Shown: in pieces, positions 1 through 6,586 of the stretch
Position numbering within the stretch: the first letter of the stretch is position 1
Layout: every line of letters begins with the position of its first letter
DNA from: a virus
Direction: 5' to 3' (one strand)
Virus record (IMG/VR): IMGVR_UViG_3300047548_000297
Coordinates: 1-64,000 of that record
Length of the DNA stretch: 64,000 nucleotides
Notes under the pieces: model-generated
What the model was told of the DNA's origin: nothing
Database searches by the model: none
The model's input: only the letters and a program-made list of their open reading frames with translations
Program-made: the position numbers and the translations under genes

Positions 1-1
1 A

Positions 2-613
2 TCCGGCATTGAAAAACCAGAGTGTCCTAGGCTAGCAGCAATTCAAACCAAGATTGGTAGATATGGTGGTACATTCTTGTGTGAGCAGCTTATAACGGAG
101 TACTGTGCATGGACTTCGGCTAAGTTTGCAGAACATGTATTTAAGATATTCCGTGATTTTGCGCATGGAGGTACTCAGCATCTACGTGAGGAGATGGATC
201 GTAATCAAATTCGAGCTAAGGGAACTCAAACTCGCCAGGAATCAAAGGATAACTGGCCTGACTGGAAAAAGTGGAATTCTGATCATGCTGCCTCCTATAT
301 TGTAACTACAGGCGTAATTACTAATGAAGTCCTTGGTAAGTCCAAGGCCAAGTACATGGAAGAGCAAGGCATTGGAGAACCATTTCGAGACAATATTTCA
401 GTTAGTGCTCTAGACATGATTAATTCTGCTCAGACACTTACTATTCAACTAGGAGATCAGCTAAATAGCTCAGGTCAGCATGAAGTAAACGCTGTAGCTA
501 TGCGTGCTGGTACAGTAGTTAAGGAACTAGGTCGAGTATCTAGCCTAGACAATTTGGATAAGTTGCTTTCGGTAATTCGTTCTACTAGTTTCAACGATGT
601 TGAATATGACTGA
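2..613 (+). CDS. KilA-N domain protein (5' end outside window)
   Basis: The reading frame is open from base 2, so the start lies upstream of the window; a TTG at 77 is not needed. The visible N-terminal part (GGTFLCEQLITEYCAWTS, then KFAEHVFKIFRDF) has the pattern of the C-terminal half of a KilA-N domain, a DNA-binding fold found in many phage and large-virus genes. The rest, about 150 residues, is charged and helical without a recognisable domain. The stop at 611-613 overlaps the start of the polymerase fragment, so the two genes are translationally coupled. KilA-N proteins often occur as accessory or mobile genes; here the gene sits directly before a DNA polymerase fragment, which suggests it interrupts the polymerase locus. 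Family call fairly confident; function unknown. Confidence 0.65.
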   Translation, partial: SGIEKPECPRLAAIQTKIGRYGGTFLCEQLITEYCAWTSAKFAEHVFKIFRDFAHGGTQHLREEMDRNQIRAKGTQTRQESKDNWPDWKKWNSDHAASYIVTTGVITNEVLGKSKAKYMEEQGIGEPFRDNISVSALDMINSAQTLTIQLGDQLNSSGQHEVNAVAMRAGTVVKELGRVSSLDNLDKLLSVIRSTSFNDVEYD

Positions 614-1478
614 AGCTGCTAAACCTACGCTCAAAGAACTTGAGACTAAACTAAAGCAAGTCGATAAAGAAATCAAAGAAGCTGAGGAACGAAACTGGAC
701 TGCAGATGCACAAGAAATTCTAGACAAGATGGCGCAGGAGTTTGTTCCTGGCACTGCTTATATCAATAATTCCAAAGAGTTCGTTCCAATTGATCTTCAT
801 GTAACCTCGCCTATTGGTGGTATACGTAACCTATGGCGTGCTATTACTGGACGCCCAGGTATCGTAGCAGCAGCCAAACGACGTGCAACAAATTCCCCTA
901 TTCAGGGATTTTCCTCTGAGGTTGGAGCCACTACAGCCTATTTGATTCTAGTTAATTTCGATAGGTACAGGCGCAAGTTTAAACTACCTCTTAAACTGTT
1001 CATCAAGTATCTACGTGCAGTTCATGATGCTAATTACTACAGTGTTCCATATGAAGTAGTTTTATCCACAATCCAAATCGTTCAATACACTGCTACGTAT
1101 GGGGTAGCTAATTGGTATAAAAAAGTCTTTGGTTTCACTTTCCTTGTGGAACCTGAGATTGAAATGGACATGGGAGCCAATGATGCTGAAGGTCATACTT
1201 GGGATTGGGCTCTTAGTGGATCTAAAGACTGCCTAGGTAACTGCCTATTTAATGCAGTAATAGATCAGTATACAAACGGAGTTCTTGAATCCAAGGCTGA
1301 AGTCAAGGATGCTCTTATGAAGATAATTCGTCCATGGGAAGATGAAGAGCATAGGACGTATCTGAATACCAAGTATCCATTGCTTAATGTCCCAAACCTT
1401 GAGCCTCTTCAGTTAAAGATGGTAGCTGATATCAAGAAAAAATATACAGAGTGGGCTAACTCAAATGGAAAATCCTAG
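606..1478 (+). CDS. Family A DNA polymerase, C-terminal palm fragment
   Basis: The protein has about 290 residues. Residues 92-101 (RRATNSPIQG) match the conserved stretch just after the fingers of family A polymerases, and residues 139-141 (VHD) are motif C with the catalytic Asp; the usual next Glu is Ala here. The end of the fingers (SPIGGIRNLW) and the C-terminal W-D-W segment also fit. Motifs A and B and any 3'-5' exonuclease domain are absent, so the polymerase is either split into two polypeptides or this is a fragment. The first 45 residues are a charged coiled coil not found in intact enzymes and could help the pieces associate. ATG 606 overlaps the upstream stop; an in-frame ATG at 597 is also possible. 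Confidence 0.75.
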   Translation: MTEAAKPTLKELETKLKQVDKEIKEAEERNWTADAQEILDKMAQEFVPGTAYINNSKEFVPIDLHVTSPIGGIRNLWRAITGRPGIVAAAKRRATNSPIQGFSSEVGATTAYLILVNFDRYRRKFKLPLKLFIKYLRAVHDANYYSVPYEVVLSTIQIVQYTATYGVANWYKKVFGFTFLVEPEIEMDMGANDAEGHTWDWALSGSKDCLGNCLFNAVIDQYTNGVLESKAEVKDALMKIIRPWEDEEHRTYLNTKYPLLNVPNLEPLQLKMVADIKKKYTEWANSNGKS

Positions 1479-2088
1479 TAGTTGTTTGGTAGTAAGTATA
1501 TCAATTCATGGGCCTATTATAATTCCACCTCTGGTATCTAGGTCTAAGTTCAAGCCACATATTGATGGATCTACTTACGGTCAAGTAGCAATCGAAGCTC
1601 CAATACAAGCAGAAGTCCTTCAGCCTCAACGGGGCAAAAGATTCACTGTTAGTTCAGCTCTTCCTATGATGTGTAGCCAAGAAAAGCTCATACGTGGACT
1701 TACAGAAAACTACGAAGAGGAGGATACGCTAGTTGGTAGACTAAGTTTAGCTGGTAGTGATTTGGATGTTAATCTAGTTGTTCTAGAGCAGACAATGCCT
1801 CATGGATACGTAGCTATTTTAGCCAAAAACTTAAACTGCTATCTATATGGTATTTACTCTGACGTTTCTACCTCATTAGTTATTACAAACGTAGCTAACT
1901 ACTATGAACTAATAACTGAACAGAACAATAACAATTATATGGTTCATCGTATGGGAATGCATATAAATCTATGTAATGTGATCTATACTAAACGACTATG
2001 CAGCAGGTTTTTTAGGTACAGGAATGCGGGACTAACTCCACCAAAGATGTTCTCGGCCCTAGAGAGGTCTTTAAGCACAGGTTTCTAA
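1465..2088 (+). CDS. Hypothetical protein in replication operon
   Basis: A 207-residue protein that I do not recognise. It starts inside the end of the polymerase fragment (14-base overlap) and ends one base before the primase start, so it is part of the same transcript and probably serves replication. It is mixed alpha/beta in appearance, has no signal peptide and no clear membrane segment, and ends with a basic stretch (TKRLCSRFFRYRN). Cysteines are scattered and do not form a zinc motif. No function can be assigned. Confidence 0.6.
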   Translation: MENPSSCLVVSISIHGPIIIPPLVSRSKFKPHIDGSTYGQVAIEAPIQAEVLQPQRGKRFTVSSALPMMCSQEKLIRGLTENYEEEDTLVGRLSLAGSDLDVNLVVLEQTMPHGYVAILAKNLNCYLYGIYSDVSTSLVITNVANYYELITEQNNNNYMVHRMGMHINLCNVIYTKRLCSRFFRYRNAGLTPPKMFSALERSLSTGF

Positions 2089-2089
2089 T

Positions 2090-3148
2090 ATGAGCTACGA
2101 TGACATAGCCAGTCATATCAAGCAAGAGCTTAGTAGGCTACCTTCAGACGAAGTTAGGGCACATGAACAATACTCATTTGTTCGGTGCCCATTTCACATG
2201 GAGCGTACTCCATCTTTGCGAATAAAGCATAGTTCTTACGCACTTAAGACTGGTAGTTATAAATGCTTTGGCTGTGCTAAATACGGTGGATGGAATGAGC
2301 TAGCTGATGCATTAAATCTTGAGCGCTTTGAGAGCAAGGGTGAATTTCCAGATGGAAAACTACCAGAGTTCAAATCCGAAAGATATGATCAGAACCTGTT
2401 AGCCGAGTTTAACGAGGGTGTAGAAGATACTCCCAAGAAAGAAAGACTTGAATTCTTTTCCCTCAGGGATCAAGACGCGGTAGCAAGATCTGGATTGACT
2501 GACAATGAGTGGAGGGGATATAGTCTAGACTTTCTTAGGAAGAAAATAAAAGCTAAACTGGTTCTCAAGAACGATTATAGATGGTATTTATACCTTCCAG
2601 TTAGAGTTTCTGGTAAAGAAGTAGGTCATATAAAAGCTCAAATACACAAGCCAAAGGATAAAGGAATACCTAGTTATATTAATGCTAGCGGGCCGTGGTC
2701 CTTGACTAGTGGCCTGTTTCCACTGGACTACGCTCACGAGCTTATGGAAGAAAAAGGGCTAAGCTCTATAGTTCTCGTTGAAGGTCCACGAGATGCTCTT
2801 AGACTATGCTCATTAGGAGTTCCATGCGTAGCTATTCTTGGTACTCATTCATGGTCTGATAGAAAGACAGCTATTTTATCCTATGTAGGTGTAGATAGGG
2901 TAATATCCTGCTTCGATGGTGACTTAGCTGGTAAGACTGCTAGTAGACTTATCGTTCATGGAGAACGTGTTCTTGAAGACAAATCTGTTGTAAAAGTTTC
3001 AGGATTTGAACCTATAAATACTGCGTTTGATGTGAAAGAAGTAAAACTCTGGAATATGCCAATACCTGAGGATCATATTGAAGATAAACTGGACCCAGGT
3101 AATATACCTATGTCCATAGTAAAAAAGATAAAGAAACTTCTCGTATAG
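2090..3148 (+). CDS. DNA primase (CHC2 zinc finger plus TOPRIM)
   Basis: A 352-residue primase of the DnaG/T7 gp4 N-terminal type, expected to make RNA primers for lagging-strand synthesis. The zinc finger is Cys33/His36 (RCPFHMERTPS) with Cys59/Cys62 (YKCFGCAKYGG). The TOPRIM domain follows at about residues 225-300, with the glutamate motif VEGPRDALR and the metal-binding DGDLAGK. No helicase domain is fused, unlike T7 gp4, so the replicative helicase must be a separate protein outside this window. The gene follows its neighbour by one base. The family is clear from both motifs in the right order and spacing. Confidence 0.9.
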   Translation: MSYDDIASHIKQELSRLPSDEVRAHEQYSFVRCPFHMERTPSLRIKHSSYALKTGSYKCFGCAKYGGWNELADALNLERFESKGEFPDGKLPEFKSERYDQNLLAEFNEGVEDTPKKERLEFFSLRDQDAVARSGLTDNEWRGYSLDFLRKKIKAKLVLKNDYRWYLYLPVRVSGKEVGHIKAQIHKPKDKGIPSYINASGPWSLTSGLFPLDYAHELMEEKGLSSIVLVEGPRDALRLCSLGVPCVAILGTHSWSDRKTAILSYVGVDRVISCFDGDLAGKTASRLIVHGERVLEDKSVVKVSGFEPINTAFDVKEVKLWNMPIPEDHIEDKLDPGNIPMSIVKKIKKLLV

Positions 3149-3157
3149 AAGAAAATC

Positions 3158-3170
3158 AACACTGTTAAGG
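3158..3170 (+). promoter_or_regulatory. Candidate phage promoter motif, copy 1
   Basis: AACACTGTTAAGG lies in the 106-base gap after the primase. The same 13 bases occur at 10926-10938 and a close variant at 54627-54640, each in a gap before a + strand gene and each followed by a hairpin. Here the hairpin is at 3188-3206 (GGCTCTAT/ATATAGCC) and the next ATG is 84 bases downstream. No good sigma-70 -35/-10 pair is visible. Promoter function is inferred from recurrence and position only. Confidence 0.45.
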
Positions 3171-3254
3171 ATCTATGTCTTATTAGGGGCTCTATAAGAT
3201 ATAGCCAATACCAACCCACAAAGAGCCTGATTGATAGTTACGAAAGAACGAACC

Positions 3255-3827
3255 ATGCAAACCGTAAACAGCTTTAGCGCACTAAGCACACTTCTAAGCA
3301 CCCGTGCTCCTGCACCTGTTCAAGTAGAACAGCCTTCAAATAACGCTGAACGCCAGCATCCACCTACTGATTTCCTTAAGGCTTCGGTAGTGTTTAAGCC
3401 GGAAGATGATGCAGGATTTCCAGGTAGTATTTCTCACATCGAATTCTCGTTCAAGGACGATTCCATTCGGCCACGTATCATGAATCGTATTCATCTATAC
3501 GATGCTTTTGCCGAATCTCTACGTGAGTACGGGGACAGTATTAGTTCTGCTAACTTTGCCGTGCGTTATGGTTCGCAGGTTCAACTAGAGAACATGCCAT
3601 TTCTACATAGTAATGTAAGTCTTGTTTCCGTATTTGACCCATTGCAGACCATGCGTGATCCTGTAGTAGAGCTTCTAAAGAACGGTAGCATTGTACTTAT
3701 TGCAGTACCTTCACAAAGTTATCATTTTAAGTCACGCGCTGCCGCAAACACTAGTAGCTTCCGAACGGTTCGCCATAAGGCCGGTAAGAAGGCTAGCAAG
3801 GAAGCATCCGGTGTAAAGGCTGAGTAA
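3255..3827 (+). CDS. Hypothetical protein, first gene after candidate promoter
   Basis: The 190-residue protein is read from ATG 3255, which has a purine-rich GAAAGAACGAA upstream; an in-frame TTG at 3231 would add eight residues but has no better ribosome site. I do not recognise the family. The N-terminus (Ser/Ala/Pro-rich, about 45 residues) looks disordered, the middle is beta-rich, and the end is lysine/alanine-rich (KAGKKASKEASG), typical of a nucleic-acid-binding tail. It is alone between a candidate promoter and a strong terminator, so it is transcribed as its own unit, which often means high expression. Confidence 0.6.
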   Translation: MQTVNSFSALSTLLSTRAPAPVQVEQPSNNAERQHPPTDFLKASVVFKPEDDAGFPGSISHIEFSFKDDSIRPRIMNRIHLYDAFAESLREYGDSISSANFAVRYGSQVQLENMPFLHSNVSLVSVFDPLQTMRDPVVELLKNGSIVLIAVPSQSYHFKSRAAANTSSFRTVRHKAGKKASKEASGVKAE

Positions 3828-3832
3828 ACAAT

Positions 3833-3863
3833 AAAAGCCGGGCGTAATTCGTCCCGGCTTTTT
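3833..3863 (+). terminator. Rho-independent terminator
   Basis: AAAGCCGGG, a 10-base loop, CCCGGCTTTTT: a GC-rich stem followed by five T. It lies just after the stop of the preceding gene. A run of A before the stem would also allow it to work on the other strand. Confidence 0.85.
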
Positions 3864-3867
3864 GTAC

Positions 3868-4482
3868 ATGAGAATGACAAAAATGGTAAAACTACAAGAA
3901 GTAGAGAATAAATACAAAGAGCTGGACGTATTAATGTTTTCGCTAAAAAAGTTTATAGAAAACTTTATATATAAGAATGAAGTGCTGGCGGATAAGTTTG
4001 ATAAGATTAGGTCTAATCAGCAGGCCACGCTAGAACTAATGGTTGGGCAGGCTAGCAAGAGTATTAGCGTGGACGTAGGCGATGAACGCCTTAGTGACAT
4101 TGATGTAGCAGTTACTAGATTTAGTCCACATGAACTTGTACGTCGAGCTACAGCCAAGAAGCTAGCTAGAAAGCTACTTCAAAAGTATCATCCTGATAAG
4201 TCTGAAACTGGTTCAGCTGAGATTTTTAATATAATACGGCGTGCATCCAAGGAAGGTGATGTAGAGCTTATTAATCTTTACCTGCACAAGGAAGGATTTG
4301 CTGCTGATAGTCTAGACTCTGTGTACGCTAGTATATCAAGCAGAGTAGAACGTCTAAAGGGAACTCCTCTTATGCTATGTGCTCGTATGTTCATGGCTAA
4401 CAGCGTAGACACACTACTAAGAACTAATACTACTCTTGATAACATTATTTATACTTCTAGTCCGTTTAAGGAAAATAGATGA
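3868..4482 (+). CDS. J-domain (DnaJ-like) protein
   Basis: A protein of about 200 residues; starts at 3868, 3874 and 3883 are all possible and none has a clear ribosome site. Near residue 103-108 is the sequence KLLQKYHPDKSETG, an HPD tripeptide after a basic helix, followed by a helix like J-domain helix III (AEIFNIIRRASKEGD). The HPD loop is what stimulates DnaK/Hsp70 ATPase, so the protein may recruit the host chaperone. The N-terminal 70 residues are a charged helix. It overlaps the next gene by four bases (ATGA), tying it to the metallopeptidase. No DnaJ zinc or G/F regions are present. The domain call rests on the HPD motif and its flanking helices. Confidence 0.6.
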   Translation: MRMTKMVKLQEVENKYKELDVLMFSLKKFIENFIYKNEVLADKFDKIRSNQQATLELMVGQASKSISVDVGDERLSDIDVAVTRFSPHELVRRATAKKLARKLLQKYHPDKSETGSAEIFNIIRRASKEGDVELINLYLHKEGFAADSLDSVYASISSRVERLKGTPLMLCARMFMANSVDTLLRTNTTLDNIIYTSSPFKENR

Positions 4483-5492
4483 AAGCTGCACCTAAAGACT
4501 ACGTTGTTGTAAACTGTGCCGAAGATGAAACGAAACCAAAGTACAAACTACTAAGGGTAACGTCCAGTAACAACGGAGAGATCATAGGAGTTGACCAGAA
4601 GCAGCCGCATATCGAACGTGAGATAGTTGAGGTGACTTCTCCTAAAGTAATTCTAAATCTTGGGCAGACTCCATATCCAGGTATCTATCTAGGTCTTAGT
4701 ACAAAGAGCCTATACCGTAGGTCTATGGAGTCTGCCATTGGGACAGTTCATATTATGTGCGGAATTAAAAAGTCAGAATTCGAGGTATTTAACGAATCAG
4801 CTGAACGTTTCAAGACTTGGCTTGTAAATAATAAACTGGACTTTATACTTAATGACGATATTATTCTTGAACTAGTGTCATCAACAGGCAAGTATGCGGG
4901 TATGTATCATACTAAGTCAAAAAGCTTAGCTAACCCAAAGATAACTTTTAGCTACGAGAAGTTGTTTGAAGAAGGTGCCAGCATCGATTACGTGATTGCA
5001 CATGAATTTGGGCATCATATAGACTTTACCTATATAAACGAGCATGATAAAGCTAGATCTTCTTGGGTATCTCTGTTCAAAGAATCTACAGAGGCTCCAT
5101 TAGTAGAAAAGAAGTTCATTGCTGAGTGCATGGAGCGTATTGTAGCTTCTGATGTGAACTGCCTAAAAGACGTTGTTACAGAGTTAGATGCAGAAGAAGT
5201 TCCACTGTTCAAGCACATTTGCAAATGGATCGTTAAAAATCGTAAGCTTAAGATTCAAGACATTGACTCTCTGCTAAAAGACAAAGACTACGACTCGGTA
5301 CGAGATATCTGGCCCAAGCAAGCTATTGCCTATAGTAATCTAAAGCCTTTAGTTTCGGAGTATGCTTGTGTCTCTAGCCGAGAACTATTGGCTGAGTCCT
5401 TTGCTTTTAAGGTTGGTGGTAAAAAACTGCCATCTAGGGTAGAAACACTACTAGATAAGAGCCTATCCCTAGCGCGTAGGCTAAGTAAATAA
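4479..5492 (+). CDS. Zincin-type metallopeptidase
   Basis: A 337-residue protein with the zinc-binding HEXXH motif at residues 175-179 (AHEFGHHIDF) and a downstream ELLAESFAF segment around Glu306 that fits the third zinc ligand of gluzincin-type enzymes. The first 60 residues include a small beta-rich segment. There is no signal peptide, so it should act inside the cell. It overlaps the J-domain gene by four bases. Possible roles include processing a host or phage protein, or modifying the infected cell; the substrate cannot be told from the sequence. It is not the usual prohead protease, which is a serine enzyme. Confidence 0.7.
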   Translation: MKAAPKDYVVVNCAEDETKPKYKLLRVTSSNNGEIIGVDQKQPHIEREIVEVTSPKVILNLGQTPYPGIYLGLSTKSLYRRSMESAIGTVHIMCGIKKSEFEVFNESAERFKTWLVNNKLDFILNDDIILELVSSTGKYAGMYHTKSKSLANPKITFSYEKLFEEGASIDYVIAHEFGHHIDFTYINEHDKARSSWVSLFKESTEAPLVEKKFIAECMERIVASDVNCLKDVVTELDAEEVPLFKHICKWIVKNRKLKIQDIDSLLKDKDYDSVRDIWPKQAIAYSNLKPLVSEYACVSSRELLAESFAFKVGGKKLPSRVETLLDKSLSLARRLSK

Positions 5493-5545
5493 CTCGTAAT
5501 CGAGCAATTTTATCTCCCTGTCATCTAACTTTTAGGTATATTAAA

Positions 5546-6586
5546 ATGTCAAGTGCGCAAAATGGTCTAGTTCGAGCCTATACGGATAGATCAGACTCTG
5601 TTGTTGAGGTGTTTAAAGAGTATTCTGACCTAGCCAACAGCCAGCTACACGCTCTATGGTTTCCAGACGAGATCCAAGTAGACAAAGATAAGCAGTGTAT
5701 TCTTACTGAAATGACTACTGCTGAAAGGCACGGTGTCATTACTGCACTCAAGTTGTTCACAATGTACGAGGTTAGGGCTGGAAAAGACTACTGGGCTGAT
5801 CGTTTCTTACGAATTGCCAAGGGGCCAGAGTTTGACCGAATGGGAGCCGTATTTTCTATGGTAGAACGGTCTATTCACAAGCCATTCTATCAGAAGCTAA
5901 ACGAGGTTCTAGGGCTAGATACTGATGAGTTCTATGATTCATACGTAAATACTCCAGTTCTAAAGGCTCGTATGGAATTCATTAGCGAGATTCTAGGTCA
6001 TCCAAATGATCTTGTTTCTCTAGGTGGGTTCTCCATGGTTGAGGGTGGTATCTTGTATAGTACTTTTGGCTATCTAAAACACTTCAATGCTAACGGCAAG
6101 AACAAAATCAAGACTACTGGAAGTGGAATTAATTTCTCCGTATCTGACGAGTCCTTGCATCAACAGGCAGGTGCCAAGTATTTCCGTCATTTAACATCTG
6201 ATGCTATGCAAGATGGTGTGTATGAACAGCTATTTGGAGATAAAGCCGAAGTAAAAGACACACTTGAAAAGGTAGCTAGAACTATCTACGAGCACGAGGC
6301 TCAAATTATTGATATGTTGTTCGAGAAGGGTGAACTAGATAGCCTAACTCCTGGTGAACTACGAGTATTCGTTCAATCTAGACTTAATTTGTGCTTAAAG
6401 GACTTAGGTCTTGATCCTATTTTTGAAATCGTAGAAGGATCTAATACCATTGCAGAATGGTTTTATGATAATATTAATGGTTATCAGTCTGTTGATTTCT
6501 TTTCCCAGACCGGAAATCAATATACTCGTAATTGGAACGAAGACGATTTTGAGTTTAAGGCTTTTGAAGAAAAGGAAGTTGCATAA
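5546..6586 (+). CDS. nrdB: Ribonucleotide reductase class I beta subunit
   Basis: The 346-residue radical-generating subunit of class I ribonucleotide reductase, which with NrdA makes deoxynucleotides for phage DNA. Visible family motifs are MVERSIHKPFY (Glu107, His111, and Tyr115 four residues after the His, the place of the radical tyrosine), SMVEGGILYSTF (metal-binding Glu) and SVSDESLHQQAG (Glu and His). The first Glu sits four residues before its His rather than the textbook three, so alignment is needed before naming the metal class. The acidic/aromatic C-terminus is the usual docking tail for the alpha subunit. The stop overlaps the nrdA start. Confidence 0.92.
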   Translation: MSSAQNGLVRAYTDRSDSVVEVFKEYSDLANSQLHALWFPDEIQVDKDKQCILTEMTTAERHGVITALKLFTMYEVRAGKDYWADRFLRIAKGPEFDRMGAVFSMVERSIHKPFYQKLNEVLGLDTDEFYDSYVNTPVLKARMEFISEILGHPNDLVSLGGFSMVEGGILYSTFGYLKHFNANGKNKIKTTGSGINFSVSDESLHQQAGAKYFRHLTSDAMQDGVYEQLFGDKAEVKDTLEKVARTIYEHEAQIIDMLFEKGELDSLTPGELRVFVQSRLNLCLKDLGLDPIFEIVEGSNTIAEWFYDNINGYQSVDFFSQTGNQYTRNWNEDDFEFKAFEEKEVA

